Numbered from the stretch's first letter, positions 32,053-44,400 are shown. The stretch is DNA of 64,000 bases from Thermoanaerobaculia bacterium (GCA_022822365.1 JAJEBV010000037.1:1-64000); one strand, 5' to 3'. Made by a program: numbers and translations. Notes: generated from the sequence alone by a model not told the origin.

Positions 32053-34247
32053 TCTCGTGGTTCCGGCGACTGACCGAGGCCCGTTACAGGATCGCCACGC
32101 AGCTCTACGTCGGCATCGGCGGCGCGGCTGCCCTGACGCTCGCGGCCAGTCTGGTGGCGCTGTTCGCCTTCGCTCAGGTGGGCGATTCGCAGAACCGGGT
32201 GACCGAGGGAACGGTGCCTGAGCTGGCGGCCGCTTTCGGCGTCGCCCAGGGCAGCGGCACACTGGTGGCCGCGGGCCCCAGGCTCACCGCGACGACGAAC
32301 CAGGACGAACTGACTCGGGCTGAGGTAGAGGTGGCGCCGGCGCAACGTGCCTTCGAGGCCCAGCTGGAGGACCTGATGAGCCGGGGGATGGGGTCCGAGG
32401 GGTCACTCGGCGGCGACGCGGAGATCCTGAGCATCCAGGCCCATGGCGAGGAGCTCATCGGGAACATAGCGGCGATCCGGGAGTCGGTCTCCGAGGGTTT
32501 CGAACTGAGTGCGGAGAGTGAGGCGCTGCGGTCGGAACTGGAATCGCTCCACAGCCGGATCGAAGCGCTCCTGGTGCCTGCTCTCGACAATCAGCTCTTC
32601 TACGCGATGACCGGCTTTCGGTCCTTCGAACAGCCGCCCGCGTCTCGTGAGGTCCATTTTTCGGAGCCGGAGATTGACCGCTACCGGGTGCTGGTGGGTC
32701 TTCAGCAGGACGTCACGATCATCGACCAGCTCCTGAACAGTCTGGCGGTGCTGACCGACCGGCCGCTGATCGAGCCGGTCGAGGAGCGGTACGAGTCGGC
32801 GGCGACGAGTATCGAGCGCGCCCTCAGCGCGATCGACGAAACCGCGACCTCGGATCGGTTGGAGGCGCTCTTCGGTGAGATGCTGGCGAAGAGCCGCACG
32901 GCCTTCGACCTGAGACGGCAGGAAGTCGACGCGCTTGACCGGCAACAGGCGCTGCTGGAGGAGAACCAGAATCTGGCGGTCGAACTCGGCGGCGACGTGG
33001 AGAGTCTGGTCGGAGCTTCCCGGGACCGCACCGATGCGGCGACCATGGCCGCGTCCCAGGCGATTCGCACCGGGCGCGCGTTGCTCCTGGCGCTCAACAT
33101 CGTGAGCATTGCCGGAGCGGTCTTCATCGGTTGGCTGTTCGTCGGACGGCTGCTCGTACGCCGTTTCGAGGCCCTCTCGAGCAGCATGCGGGAGATGGCG
33201 GACGGCAACCTGGAAGCCGAGATCGGGGTCGGCGGCAAGGACGAGGTCGCTGACATGGCGGCCGCTCTCGAGGTCTTCCGTCGTCACGCGCTGGAAGTGC
33301 AGCGCCTGAACCTGGTCGAGAAGCTGGCGGACGAGCTGAAGGAGAAGAACGAGGAGCTGGAGGTCGTGCTGATCGACCTGCAGAAGGCCCAGGACCAGAT
33401 CGTGATGCGCGAGAAGCTCGCGGCGCTGGGCGAGCTGACGGCCGGGGTCGCCCACGAGATCAAGAACCCTCTCAACTTCGTCAAGAACTTCTCCGAGGTG
33501 TCCTCGGAACTCCTCGAGGAGGTCGAGGAGATCATGAAGGAGAACGAGGACGGCAGCCTGGACGAAGACCAGCGGGAGGAGATCGGGGAGATCTTCGAGG
33601 ACCTGAGCGGCAACCTGAAGCTGATCCAGAACCACGGCGAACGCGCCAACCGGATCGTCACCGACATGCTGAAGATGGGCCGGGGCGCGGCCGGCCGGGA
33701 GGAGGCCGACATCAATCGACTGGTCGACGAGCACATCGGGCTCGCCTACCACAGCGCCCGGGCTTCCGACTCGGAGTTCAACCTGACGATCGAGAAGGAC
33801 TTCGATCCGGACCTGGGAACGCTGGAGGTCGTATCCCAGGACGTGGGCCGGGTGTTCCTCAATCTGGTCGGCAACGCCTGCTACGCCACGAACGAAAAGC
33901 GGCGCGCCACGGACGACGAGTCCTACGAACCGACGCTCACGGTGACGACGCGGAAGATGGACGACGGCGTCGAGGTCCGTATCCGGGACAACGGCAACGG
34001 GATTCCTCGGGACATCGTGGACAAGATCTTCAACCCCTTCTTCACGACCAAGCCGACCGACGAGGGCACGGGCCTCGGTCTGGCGCTCTCGGCCGACATC
34101 GTGCGCGAGCACGGCGGCATGATCCGGGTCGATACGGTGCCGGGCGAGTTCACCGAGATGATCGTCGAACTTGCGGCGGCGCCTCCCGATCTGGACGCCC
34201 TCGCTGCCGGCGTCGACGGCCCGGAAGGGGCCGGCGGCGGAGGCTAG
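32049..34247 (+). CDS. Membrane histidine kinase with TorS-like periplasmic sensor and HAMP
   Basis: 732 aa. TM1 about 18-42 and TM2 about 345-368 flank a roughly 300-residue helical periplasmic domain. HAMP follows ([23 protein letters not shown]), then a coiled coil ([24 protein letters not shown]). The HisKA H-box is [16 protein letters not shown], the N-box is [15 protein letters not shown], and the G-boxes are IRDNGNGIP and [12 protein letters not shown]. It has no receiver or HPt domain of its own. The overlap with the binding-protein gene and the REC-PP2C gene two steps before suggest that it senses through the former and signals to the latter. Confidence 0.92.
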   Translation: MISWFRRLTEARYRIATQLYVGIGGAAALTLAASLVALFAFAQVGDSQNRVTEGTVPELAAAFGVAQGSGTLVAAGPRLTATTNQDELTRAEVEVAPAQRAFEAQLEDLMSRGMGSEGSLGGDAEILSIQAHGEELIGNIAAIRESVSEGFELSAESEALRSELESLHSRIEALLVPALDNQLFYAMTGFRSFEQPPASREVHFSEPEIDRYRVLVGLQQDVTIIDQLLNSLAVLTDRPLIEPVEERYESAATSIERALSAIDETATSDRLEALFGEMLAKSRTAFDLRRQEVDALDRQQALLEENQNLAVELGGDVESLVGASRDRTDAATMAASQAIRTGRALLLALNIVSIAGAVFIGWLFVGRLLVRRFEALSSSMREMADGNLEAEIGVGGKDEVADMAAALEVFRRHALEVQRLNLVEKLADELKEKNEELEVVLIDLQKAQDQIVMREKLAALGELTAGVAHEIKNPLNFVKNFSEVSSELLEEVEEIMKENEDGSLDEDQREEIGEIFEDLSGNLKLIQNHGERANRIVTDMLKMGRGAAGREEADINRLVDEHIGLAYHSARASDSEFNLTIEKDFDPDLGTLEVVSQDVGRVFLNLVGNACYATNEKRRATDDESYEPTLTVTTRKMDDGVEVRIRDNGNGIPRDIVDKIFNPFFTTKPTDEGTGLGLALSADIVREHGGMIRVDTVPGEFTEMIVELAAAPPDLDALAAGVDGPEGAGGGG

Positions 34248-34254
34248 GCGCGCG

Positions 34255-34998
<744 letters not shown>

Positions 34999-35002
34999 GA
35001 CG

Positions 35003-37372
35003 ATGAGAGCCCTCGACCGTAAACTGCTGCGCGACCTTTGGAACGTGCGTTCCCAGGTGCTGGCGATCGCCCTGGTCGTCTCGTCGGGAGTCGCGCTGCT
35101 GGTCATGGCGCAGGGTGTGTTCGGATCGCTCCTGACGACCCGCGACGCCTACTACGCCCGTTACGCCTTCGCCGACGTGTTCGCCGGCGCCAAGCGCGTT
35201 CCCAACTGGGTGGAGGAGCGGATCGCGGCGATCCCGGGAGTCAAGCAGGTCCAGACCCGGGTGGTCGTGAGCGTCTCGCTGGACGTGCCGGATGTCTCCG
35301 ATCCGGTCAACGGGCGCCTGATCTCCCTGCCGGATCGCGGCCGGCCGGCGCTCAACGACGTCGCTCTGCGCCGCGGGCGCTTCCTGGACCCGGATCGGGC
35401 GGAGGAGGCGCTGGTCGGCGAGCGTTTCGCGGAAGCTCACGGCCTCGACCTGGGCGATCGCCTGTTCGCGGTCATCAACGGCCGCCGGCAGCCGCTCGTG
35501 ATCGTCGGTGTCGCGCTCAGTCCGGAGTACGTCTACGGCATCGGACCGGGAGAACTGGTCCCGGATCCGAAGCACTTCGGCTTCCTGTGGATGACCCGGC
35601 GGCACCTGGCCACGGCGTTCGAGATGGAGGGCGGGTTCAACGACGTCGCCCTGACGCTGGCCGACCGTTCGCCCAGCGTCGAGCGGGCTGCGATCGTCGA
35701 ACTCGACGCGATTCTCGATCCGTACGGTGGCCTGGGCGCGATTCCGCGCGCGGAGCAGACCTCGAACTGGTACCTCCAGAACGAGTTGACCCAGCTTCAG
35801 AACATGGGACTCCTCGTGCCCCTGATCTTCCTCGCCGTGGCGACGTTCCTGCTCAACGTGGTTCTGCGGCGAACCGTCGCGGTGCAGCGCGAACAGATCG
35901 CCGCGCTCAAGGCACTGGGCTACTCGAACATCCGGCTCGGCGTTCACTACGTGCAGTGGGCCGTCGTCGTGGTGGCCCTCGGCGCCCTGTTGGGGATCGG
36001 GGCCGGTCTGTTGCTGGCCGAAGCGATGCTCGGCATGTACATGGAGTACTTCCGCTTCCCGCTGCTGGTCTACAAGGTGTCGGCATCGGGCATTCTGATC
36101 GCCGTCGGGGTGAGTCTTGCCGCCGCGACGCTGGGCGCGCTGGGCGCGGTGCGCAGCGTCGTCTCGCTGCCGCCAGCCGAAGCGATGCGTCCGGCGACGC
36201 CCGAGACCTTCCGGGTGTCCCTGTTCGAACGGCTCGGCGCACGGCGATGGTTGTCGCAGCCGGCGCGGATGGTGCTGCGGAACCTGTCGCGGCGGCCGCT
36301 GCGCGCGGTTCTGTCGATCGTCGGCATCGCCTCCGCCGGGGCCATCATGGTCGTGGGCTGGGCGATGATGGACTCGATGGACGAACTGCTCGAGGTGCAG
36401 TTCAACATCATCCAGCGTCAGGACCTGTCGGTGAGCTTCTTCGAGCCGGTCGAGCGGAGCGCCGTGCACGAACTCGCCGCCCTCCCGGGCGTGATGCAGG
36501 TGGAACCGACGGGTGCGGTCGCGGCGCGGCTGCGCAACGGCCACCTGCAGAAGCAGACGGCGATCCAGGCCCTGGCGCCCGACGCCAGACTGCGGCGGGT
36601 GGTGGACGTCGACTATCGCGCGATCCAGCTCGATCGGCCCGGCCTGGTCCTGTCCACGGTGCTCGCCGACCAGTTGCAGGTCGAGCCGGGAGACATGCTC
36701 GTCGTGGAGGTCATGGAGGCCGCCCGGCCGGTCCGCGAGGTCGTGCTCACGGACACCGTCGACGACCTTCTCGGCGTGACGGCGTACATGGAACAGGAGT
36801 CGCTGCAGCGGCTGGTGCGGCGCGACGAGACGGTCAACGGAGCGATGCTCAGGATCGACAGCCTGGCCGAGGATCGGCTGTACGGTCTGTTGAAGGCGAT
36901 GCCGGCGGTCGCGGGCGTGACCCTGCGCAGCGCCGCTCTCGAGAGCATCCAGACCTACATGCTCGACAACATGTCCATGATGATGAGCGTCAACCTGTTC
37001 TTCGCTCTGGTCATCGCCTTCGGCGTGATCTACAACACGGCCCGGATCTCCCTGTCCGAGACCAGCCGCGAGCTCGCCAGCCTGCGAGTGATCGGTTTCA
37101 CACGCGCCGAGATCTCGTCGATCCTGCTGGGCGAACTCGGGGTTCTTACCCTGGCGGCGATTCCACTTGGCCTGCTCCTCGGCTACGGCATGATCACCGG
37201 CGTGATGAGCGCCTTCGAGAGCGAGCTGTTCCGGCTTCCGGTCGTGGTCGAATCGAGTACGTTCGTGGTTTCCGCGGCAGCCGTTCTCGGGTCGATGGCG
37301 ATCTCGGCCTGGACGGTACGGCGTAAGCTTCACGATCTGGACCTGGTCGCGGTGCTCAAGACCCGCGAGTAG
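35003..37372 (+). CDS. FtsX/MacB-family ABC permease
   Basis: 789 aa. An N-terminal TM helix ([17 protein letters not shown]) is followed by a large MacB-like periplasmic domain, three helices in the middle ([40 protein letters not shown] and others), then a second periplasmic part and three C-terminal helices with [21 protein letters not shown], the FtsX coupling motif. This doubled layout fits the long MacB-like/YbbP-type permeases. It lies 4 bp after the ATPase gene and 14 bp before the adaptor gene, so the three make one mechanotransmission-type exporter. Confidence 0.9.
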   Translation: MRALDRKLLRDLWNVRSQVLAIALVVSSGVALLVMAQGVFGSLLTTRDAYYARYAFADVFAGAKRVPNWVEERIAAIPGVKQVQTRVVVSVSLDVPDVSDPVNGRLISLPDRGRPALNDVALRRGRFLDPDRAEEALVGERFAEAHGLDLGDRLFAVINGRRQPLVIVGVALSPEYVYGIGPGELVPDPKHFGFLWMTRRHLATAFEMEGGFNDVALTLADRSPSVERAAIVELDAILDPYGGLGAIPRAEQTSNWYLQNELTQLQNMGLLVPLIFLAVATFLLNVVLRRTVAVQREQIAALKALGYSNIRLGVHYVQWAVVVVALGALLGIGAGLLLAEAMLGMYMEYFRFPLLVYKVSASGILIAVGVSLAAATLGALGAVRSVVSLPPAEAMRPATPETFRVSLFERLGARRWLSQPARMVLRNLSRRPLRAVLSIVGIASAGAIMVVGWAMMDSMDELLEVQFNIIQRQDLSVSFFEPVERSAVHELAALPGVMQVEPTGAVAARLRNGHLQKQTAIQALAPDARLRRVVDVDYRAIQLDRPGLVLSTVLADQLQVEPGDMLVVEVMEAARPVREVVLTDTVDDLLGVTAYMEQESLQRLVRRDETVNGAMLRIDSLAEDRLYGLLKAMPAVAGVTLRSAALESIQTYMLDNMSMMMSVNLFFALVIAFGVIYNTARISLSETSRELASLRVIGFTRAEISSILLGELGVLTLAAIPLGLLLGYGMITGVMSAFESELFRLPVVVESSTFVVSAAAVLGSMAISAWTVRRKLHDLDLVAVLKTRE

Positions 37373-37386
37373 CAGGGAACGAACTG

Positions 37387-38589
37387 ATGAAGATGCGGCG
37401 CTGGGTTTTTTGGGGCGTGGGGCTGGTCGTGGTCGCGGCCGCGGCGATCTTCGGAACGCGACCGCAGCCGGTGCCGGCGGAGGTTGCCCAGGTCACGCGA
37501 GGGCCGCTGGAGGTGACGATCGACGAAGAGGGCGAGACGAGGGTCCGGGATCGCTTCGTCATCTCGGCGCCGCTGGCCGGTCGGGTCCTGCGGATCGAAC
37601 TGGAGCCGGGCGACACCGTGGTGGCCGGCGACACCGTGCTGGCGGTCTTCCTGCCCTCGGCGCCGGTGCTGCTCGACGCCCGCAGCCGGGCCGAGGCGGA
37701 GGCGGTGGTGGAGACCGCGACGGCCGCCCTCGGCCAGGCCGAGGCGCACTACGAGCGAGCGGCCGCGGAACTCGCCTTCTCCCGTTCCGAGGCGGGGCGA
37801 TACCTGCGGCTCAGCCAGGAGGGAATCGTCTCGGTCGAGGCGATGGAGAGCGCCCAGTTGGACCTCGACACCCGTCAGGAAGCGCTGGAGGCGGCCGAGT
37901 ACGCCGTGCGCACGGCCCGAAGCGAACTGCAGGCAGCGCGTGTGCGGCTGTTGCAGTTCAGCGCCGAGAGCGCCGAGGACCTGAATGGGGCGACGATTCG
38001 GATCGTGTCGCCGGTTTCGGGCGTCGTGCTGCGGCGGGTGCGGGAGAGCGAGTCCATCGTGCCCGCCGGCGAAGCCCTGCTCGAAGTTGGCGATCCGCGC
38101 CGGATCGAGGTGGTCACGGACTATCTTTCGAAGGACGCCGTCCGGATGCGCTCGGGCCAGCGCGTGCTGATCGATCGCTGGGGCGGCGAGCGCCCCCTGC
38201 AGGGCCGTGTGCGGCGCGTGGAACCTTCGGGCTTCACGAAGATCTCGGCGCTCGGCGTCGAAGAGCAGCGGGTGAACGTGGTGATCGACATCGTCGATCC
38301 GCCGGGCGACTGGGCGGGCCTGGGCGACGGATTCCGCGTCGAGACGCGGGTCGTCGTCTGGGAGAGCGACGACGAAGTGAAGGCGCCGACCGGGGCGCTT
38401 TTCCGGCGCGAAGAGAACTGGGCCGTGTTCGCGGTCGAGGGCCGCCGCGCGGCGCTCAGGCCGATCGAGGTGGGCGAGCGGAACGGACAGGAAGCCCAGG
38501 TGCTCGGCGGTCTCGATCCCGGCGAGCAGGTCGTCGTCTACCCGAGTGACAGCCTGAGCGACGGTTCGCCGGTCTCGGCTGAACTCTGA
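37387..38589 (+). CDS. HlyD/MacA-type periplasmic adaptor (membrane fusion protein)
   Basis: 400 aa with an N-terminal anchor (VFWGVGLVVVAAAAIFG). A barrel-sandwich half-motif (VISAPLAGRVLRIELEPGDTV) precedes an alpha-hairpin (residues about 95-195, rich in Ala/Glu/Arg), then the second half-motif (IRIVSPVSGVVLRRVRESESIVPAG) and a beta-barrel domain. It would link the inner-membrane ATPase/permease to an outer-membrane channel encoded elsewhere. Its stop codon lies in a hairpin (38586-38606) between convergent genes. Confidence 0.88.
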   Translation: MKMRRWVFWGVGLVVVAAAAIFGTRPQPVPAEVAQVTRGPLEVTIDEEGETRVRDRFVISAPLAGRVLRIELEPGDTVVAGDTVLAVFLPSAPVLLDARSRAEAEAVVETATAALGQAEAHYERAAAELAFSRSEAGRYLRLSQEGIVSVEAMESAQLDLDTRQEALEAAEYAVRTARSELQAARVRLLQFSAESAEDLNGATIRIVSPVSGVVLRRVRESESIVPAGEALLEVGDPRRIEVVTDYLSKDAVRMRSGQRVLIDRWGGERPLQGRVRRVEPSGFTKISALGVEEQRVNVVIDIVDPPGDWAGLGDGFRVETRVVVWESDDEVKAPTGALFRREENWAVFAVEGRRAALRPIEVGERNGQEAQVLGGLDPGEQVVVYPSDSLSDGSPVSAEL

Positions 38590-38606
38590 CCGCCGCTGAC
38601 GGTCAG
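38586..38606. terminator. Candidate bidirectional terminator hairpin
   Basis: Stem CTGACCG / CGGTCAG with a 7-nt loop. It contains both the TGA of the adaptor gene (38587-38589) and the stop of the convergent LLM gene (38603-38605). Symmetric position between converging genes suits shared termination, though no U-tract is present. Confidence 0.45.
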
Positions 38607-39733
38607 GTCGAGAGCGGGGCGATGACGCCCTCGGCGAACTCGTTCAGCATCGCCAGCTCTTCATCCTGCTCGAACCAGCCGACGTGGTGCCAGAGGAAGA
38701 ACTCCTCGATGCCGAACGTCTCGTGCAGGCGGCCGACGTGGTCGAGCACCTCCTGCCGCGAACCCATCCACATCCGCCCCATGGGGACGTGGTAGGGCGG
38801 CGCGTTGTAGGCGAAGTTGAACAGCCACTCGAAGCCATCGTAGAGCTTCTTCGTCTCAGCCGGGTTCCGGCCCATGATCAGGTGTCCGCCCAGGGCCAGC
38901 ATGTCGTTCGCGCCGATGATCCGGCCGTGGTTCAGGGCTTCCTCCAGGCAGATGTCGAGGGTCAGGGGGATGAACTCCTCCTTCGACTCGTTGAACATGC
39001 CCATCATCTTGCCGCCTTCGCGGGCCCAGAACTTCGCGGTTCCCATGCTGTAGCTGAAGGGTGCGTAGACGGGTGGGTGGGGGTCGTTCTGCAACGGCCG
39101 CGGCACGATGCCGATCTCCTTCAGCGTCCCGTCGGCCGTCACCGAGCCGGGTGACCATTGGTTCGTGGGCCCGAAGCTCCAGTCCATCGGCGGCGGCGCC
39201 TGCCAGAACTCGCCGGTGAGGCTCACGACCTCCTGAGTCCAGAGCGCCTTGACGAGCCGCCAGTTCTCCTCGAACGCACGCCGGTTGCGGGCGTCCACTT
39301 CCGACTTGTCGGAGTGGGTCGCCGTGATCCCGATGTGCTGGCCGAAGGTTCCCGTCCAGCGGGGCGTGTTGCCCCTGGTGAAGCCGGCGAACATGCGGCC
39401 GCCGGTGAAGTGGTCGAGCATCGCCAGGTTCTCGGCCAACTGGATCGGATTGACGGCGGTCAGGTTCATCCCGAGCTGGCCGACGCGCATCTGTTCCGTG
39501 TGCTGGGCGACGAAGTAGTCCCAGAACAGCGGATTCGTCGTTGTCTCGATGCCCTCCACCTGGAGATGCTGCTCGGTCATGCAGAAGCCCGTGTAGCCGA
39601 CCGACTCGGCGAACGTCATCTGCGCCTTCAGGTTCGCCATCAGGGCCTGGAAGCGGTTCGGATCCGACCCGGCGCGGCCGACACGCTCGCCGAGGCGCCG
39701 CATGTACGGGATGGCAAGGATGACGAACTCCAT
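38603..39733 (-). CDS. LLM-class flavin-dependent oxidoreductase (bacterial luciferase-like)
   Basis: 376 aa, ATG at 39733 overlapping the Rieske gene stop (TGATG). It shows the luciferase-like TIM barrel: FAESVGYTGFCMTEQHLQVEG, MRVGQLGMNLTAVNPIQLAENLAMLDHFTGGRMFAGFTRG (the flavin-site signature) and WRLVKALWTQEVVSLTGEFW. It probably uses FMNH2 and oxygen, or a deazaflavin, to oxidise an organic substrate. Co-transcription with a Rieske oxygenase and a TetR regulator suggests a catabolic oxygenation route. The substrate cannot be told. Confidence 0.88.
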   Translation of the reverse strand: MEFVILAIPYMRRLGERVGRAGSDPNRFQALMANLKAQMTFAESVGYTGFCMTEQHLQVEGIETTTNPLFWDYFVAQHTEQMRVGQLGMNLTAVNPIQLAENLAMLDHFTGGRMFAGFTRGNTPRWTGTFGQHIGITATHSDKSEVDARNRRAFEENWRLVKALWTQEVVSLTGEFWQAPPPMDWSFGPTNQWSPGSVTADGTLKEIGIVPRPLQNDPHPPVYAPFSYSMGTAKFWAREGGKMMGMFNESKEEFIPLTLDICLEEALNHGRIIGANDMLALGGHLIMGRNPAETKKLYDGFEWLFNFAYNAPPYHVPMGRMWMGSRQEVLDHVGRLHETFGIEEFFLWHHVGWFEQDEELAMLNEFAEGVIAPLST

Positions 39734-40911
39734 CAACCGCCCACCTTGCCGGCGTCTCCGTTCAGGTAGTCCAGCACACTCTGCTGGAAGTGCATGATCG
39801 GCGACTCGGCGCCGGAACCGGCGGCCATCGGGCCGACCTCGAACTTCGGGGACCGCAGGTTGCGCTGGATCATCTCGCAGATCCACATGTCCTCGAGCTG
39901 GAAGTTGCCGGATTCCATCGGGTGCCCTTCCTGGTTGGCCAGGCTGATCAGTGTGGGCGACTTGCCCGCGTCGGCGCGGGAGGCCGATCCGTAGGTCGTC
40001 CAGCTCTGCGTCCACATCATCGTCAGGTCGGGGCTCTTCGGCTCCAGCATCGAAACGTGGAATCCCCAGGGGCTCGGCGACAGGATGGTCAGGGGAAAGA
40101 GCATGACCACGCCCGGATAGAAGCTCTCCTCGTGGCCCGGCAGACGGGTCGCGCCCGCGCCGTCGGCGAGTTCGGCCGAGAGCACGGTGGACGATTGCGG
40201 ATCGCCTTCCCGCTCGGTGGAGTACCAGACGGTGTGACGGCCCACCGGGTGCCAGAGGTTCCGGTCGGGATAGACGCTGCCCAGGGTCTGGTTGTGGAGA
40301 TAGCCGAGGTGGTAGCCGTCGATCGCGTTCTCGTAGAAGACCTTCCAGTTGCAGTGCATCTCGTAGCGCACGTCGCCGGCGTAGCTCAGGCTGCCGTCGG
40401 CCAGGTCGTGGGGCCAGGCGTGGTCGTCGAGTCCGGCGATCCACTGGTCGAACGGTTCGGGCGGGTCCGGATCGGGGTTCACGTAGACCATCCCGCGGTG
40501 GGAGCCGACCGAGGCTCGATGCAGCGACAGACGCTCGCGCGGAGCCGTGCCGAAGCACTCGGCCTCGTTGGGCACCCCTCGCAGCGCGCCGTTCGTCTCG
40601 TAGGTCCAGCGGTGGTAGGGGCAGCGGATGGTCGAGCCCACGTTGCCGCTGCCCTCGACGATCTCGCAGCCGCGGTGGCGGCAGATGTTGTGGAAGGCCT
40701 GGAGCTCTCCGGCGTCGTCCCGGAGCACGAAGAGCGAGTGGTTCATCAGCCGGCAGGCGCGGAAGTCGCCGGGTTCCTTGAGGTCCTCCTCGGTCGCTGC
40801 CCAGACCCAGGAGCGGTCGAACAGGCCGTGGACTTCCCGGTCTAGCCAGCCGTTGTCGAAGTAGGCCTCCGGGGGCAGTAGCTGGCGGGGATGGTCGAAG
40901 GTTGTCGTCAC
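39733..40911 (-). CDS. Rieske non-heme iron oxygenase, alpha subunit
   Basis: 392 aa from a GTG at 40911 overlapping the TetR stop. The N-terminal Rieske 2Fe-2S site has C77, H79, C97 and H100 (NICRHRGCE and IRCPYHRW). The catalytic domain carries NWKVFYENAIDGYHLGYLHNQ, with two histidines for the mononuclear iron. The layout resembles aromatic-ring or quaternary-amine Rieske oxygenases. No beta subunit, ferredoxin or dedicated reductase gene is adjacent, so electrons must come from a protein encoded elsewhere. The LLM flavoenzyme follows at once and may act on the product. Confidence 0.92.
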   Translation of the reverse strand: MTTTFDHPRQLLPPEAYFDNGWLDREVHGLFDRSWVWAATEEDLKEPGDFRACRLMNHSLFVLRDDAGELQAFHNICRHRGCEIVEGSGNVGSTIRCPYHRWTYETNGALRGVPNEAECFGTAPRERLSLHRASVGSHRGMVYVNPDPDPPEPFDQWIAGLDDHAWPHDLADGSLSYAGDVRYEMHCNWKVFYENAIDGYHLGYLHNQTLGSVYPDRNLWHPVGRHTVWYSTEREGDPQSSTVLSAELADGAGATRLPGHEESFYPGVVMLFPLTILSPSPWGFHVSMLEPKSPDLTMMWTQSWTTYGSASRADAGKSPTLISLANQEGHPMESGNFQLEDMWICEMIQRNLRSPKFEVGPMAAGSGAESPIMHFQQSVLDYLNGDAGKVGG

Positions 40912-41480
40912 GGTTGCTTCTCCTTTCCGAGTCCGTACAGAAGGGTCCTGGTGGCCAGGTCCGCGGCGTCCGCCGCGGCGATCCGGCCGGAGGCGACTTC
41001 GTTCCACGCGCTCCAGATGAGTTGGTCGATCTGTGCGACCACCCAGGCGGTCGGCACGTCGGCGGCGACGGCGCCCTCGGACTTGAGGCGTCCGACCAGG
41101 GCCGCGACCTGTTCGAGTTGCCGCCGGTACTCGGCAGTCGTGTGTTCGTCGCCGATCTCCGCGCGGTAGAGAAAGCTGTAACGGTCCCCCAGCGGAATCA
41201 CGGCTTCGAACATGCCCTGCAGTTGCCGGCGGGCGCTCGCGCCCTGGACGATGGTCGCGGCCACGGCTTCGTTCGTTTCCGCGATGCAGATCTCGGCCAG
41301 CAGCGTCAGCAACTCGTCGCGGTTCCTGAAGTGCCGGTGAAGCGTCGCCCGGCCGACTCCGGCGTGGAGGGCGACCTCGCTGAAGGTCGCTCCGGGATTG
41401 CGCGACCAGAGGCGGATCGCGGCGTCGATGATGGCGTCACGGGCGGTGGGACGCGGACTGGGGTTCAGTGCTGGTCTCAT
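40908..41480 (-). CDS. TetR-family transcriptional regulator
   Basis: 190 aa from the ATG at 41480. The N-terminal helix-turn-helix is clear (ARDAIIDAAIRLWSRNPGATFSEVALHAGVGRATLHRHFRNRDEL). The C-terminal ligand-binding domain is typical in length. It leads the Rieske/LLM genes (4-bp GTGA overlap) and probably represses them until an inducer binds. It lies only 4 bp after the end of the 1080-aa beta-propeller cytochrome gene, so it may share that transcript. Confidence 0.9.
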   Translation of the reverse strand: MRPALNPSPRPTARDAIIDAAIRLWSRNPGATFSEVALHAGVGRATLHRHFRNRDELLTLLAEICIAETNEAVAATIVQGASARRQLQGMFEAVIPLGDRYSFLYRAEIGDEHTTAEYRRQLEQVAALVGRLKSEGAVAADVPTAWVVAQIDQLIWSAWNEVASGRIAAADAADLATRTLLYGLGKEKQP

Positions 41481-41484
41481 GCGT

Positions 41485-44400
41485 TCACCTCGATGCGATC
41501 GATTCGCAGGCATCGCCGATGCCGTTCCCGTCGGCGTCGGCCTGGTTGCGGTTGGAAGCGGCGGGGCAGTTGTCCAGGCCGTCCAGGATGGTGTCGCGAT
41601 CGCGGTCGATCCCCATCCGCCGGCCGGAGCCGGGCGGCGCGCAGGTGTAGGTGACGGGAGTGCCGCCGGTGGCGAGTGTTCGCAGGCGCGACGGCGTCCA
41701 TCGCTCGCCCCGGTCATCGAGGAAGTGGCCGTTTCCGAGTCGAATCCATCCGCGCGGTTGCCCGGCCACCGTGGCCTTGGCGATCAGGTCGCACTCGGTG
41801 ACCGAACCGCCGAGGACGGCCGACTGGAACGAGACCCGGGCGCGGTGCGTCAACAGGTCGACGCGCGGGCTGGCTGCAGAGGCGTTCGTCGCGTCCAGGG
41901 TGACCTGCTGCCCGACGATCGGCGCCAGGTCCGTGTCGAACTCCATCAGGTAGTCGACGAGGCCCTGGCGCACCTCGTCGTCCGGGATGCCGATGTCCAT
42001 GCCGTCGCTGAAACTGCAGCCGAAGACATCGCCGGAGCGGCGGCCGCCCGGCAGGCCGAGTTCGGCGCAGGTCGTGGTGCCGTCGTCGAAGACGGCGCCC
42101 TGAAGGAAGTTGAAGAGCTTGTCCGTCGCGCCGTCGTGCAGAAAGCCGAACCCGCGGATCTGGTCGCCCTGGTGGGCGTCGGTGGTCGAGGGGAGGAAGT
42201 ACTGCCGGTTCGGAAGGCCGAACATCCCGACCTTCTGGTAGAGGTTCCGCAGGTGCGGAACCTTGAGAATCAGCACCTCGCCGCCGTGCGACGCGTCGCC
42301 GGCGGTGCCGAAGAAGCCCTTTGCCGGGTCGTGACGGTGGCAGCCGGCACAGTTGCGCCCGTCGACCGCCGCGCCGTTCCGGTTGTCGGGCAGGTCAGTG
42401 GCGGCGTCGACGCCGTCGGAGCGGCGCGGCCCGTCGAAGAAGGCGTCTCCGAGCCGGGCGGACGGACTGTGCGCGTTGTTGAGCGGTTTGATCGGGTTCG
42501 GCGGCAACTGCACGGCCAGCATGAAGTCGGCGAACTCGTCCACGTCCCGCTCGAGCTGGATCACCTCGGCCGGCTTGGCGGCAGCGTTCACGCCGGAGAG
42601 CGTGACATCGAGCCCCAGCAGGCTCTCGAAGGCGACGATGAAGTTCTTGAACGAGAACTTCTCGTCCAGCGTCTTTCGGTCGTCGATCCCGAAGTAGCCG
42701 TTGGCCCGGTCGCCGCGCCAGTGCATGTGGCCGTGGGTCGACATGCCCCGCATCGTCTGCGTGAACATGGGCCCCTTCATCGGCGAGAAGACGAGCTGGT
42801 CGCCGTTGCCGTTCACGTACGGCACCGTCTCGCAGCCCGGGTAGTGCCCGAAGATGTCGCAGGACAGCCAGAAGTCGGAGAAGGTCGGGAACGGCTGCGG
42901 GTTGGCCGTGTTGCCGTCGTCCGGATTGCCGAGGTCCCAGCTCAAGTGATCCGTGTCGCCGAACACGTGGCAGCTCGCGCAGGAGGATTCGCCGTTGGAC
43001 GAGGTCCGATTCGCGTCGTAGAGGATCCGGCGTCCGGTCACCACTTCGGCGGGTTCCGGGTTGTGGAAGGAAACTGCCTGCCGGACGGTGCCGCTCACCG
43101 CGTCGACGACCTTCACGCTGCGCTCGAAGTGGGCGAACACGTAGAGCTGGCCGTTCGGACGGTTGTGCGTCTCGTCGAGCAGGAGGCCGGCGGGTCCGCC
43201 GGACACGTCCAGGTAGTTCGCGCTGACGGAGGTCGGGTCGAACTCCTCTCCCTCGCCGTCCCACAGCGTGTCGTCCTCGAGAGCCGCGGTGTCGAACACG
43301 CCGATCCGGTCCGACCCCAGGGCCGCGACGTAGAGCTTCGCTCCGTCCGAGCTGACCTGGACTTCCAGAGGAGTCGAGAGGCTGTGCCGGCGAACGGCGG
43401 GGGACGACTTCAGGACGGAGTAGTCGATGTGGCGGTTCAGGTGGCGCTTGCGGACGGTGCCCGTTCCAGGGTCGACGACGGTGATTTGCGCTCTGGCGAT
43501 GTCCCCCTGAACGGTCGAGCCGCCGCGGACTCCCGGTCCCTCGAAGCGGACGTGGTTCCGTGCGTCCGTGTTGGCCACGTAGACACGGCCTGTCTTCGGA
43601 TTCATGGCCATGTTGAACAGGGTCGTGCCGACGTGCGCGAAGTGGTCCTTCTCCTCGAGCGTGGCGGCGTCGATCGCGAAGACGTCCCGGTCGGGAAGGA
43701 AGAAGCGGATGCCGTTCGAGTAGTTCAGGCCGCGGGAGTCCCTCCATTCGCCGGACCCGTCGTCCCACTTCACGATCATCGCGGTGAACGGCGCGGGCTC
43801 GCCGTCGGCCCCGGTGCTCGGAAGCGGGCGGCCCATGGGCAGGGTCTTGTCTGTCGGACCGTTGGGAGAAGCCGTCGCATGCACAGCCGGGAGGTTGCCC
43901 GCCACGCAGGGCTGATCGCCGCGCCGGCGGTCCCAGGTCGCGCCAATGAAGAAGCCGCGGGGCGAGTCCTCGAAACCCCGGCACATCACTCCCTCGTGGA
44001 TCACGCTGGTCTGGTTTCCCGAGTGGAACACCGCCGCATACACGGTGGAGCCGTCCGGGCTGACCGTTAGTGCGCGCGGCGTGTCGCCGAACAACTCGAT
44101 GATCCGTAGCGGCGTGCCGCCGACTCCGGCGCCGGGATCCCCGGCGTCGAAGACCCAGACGTCCGCTCGGCCGACGCCCGCGGTGTGCAGTTGCGGGTCC
44201 CCGGCCCCGGGGACGCTGGCGATCGACGGATGCGTGCGGTGCTGGCCGCGATGGGCCGTCGTGATGAAGGCCCGATTACGCGCGAAGACGATGTCCCGGG
44301 GTTCGTCGCCGACCAGGAGCGTGCGCTTGACGAAGGCGGCGCCGGGTGTGGCCGGGCTCGCTGCAAGCAGCGGACTGAGGTCCACGATGCTCACCGAGTC

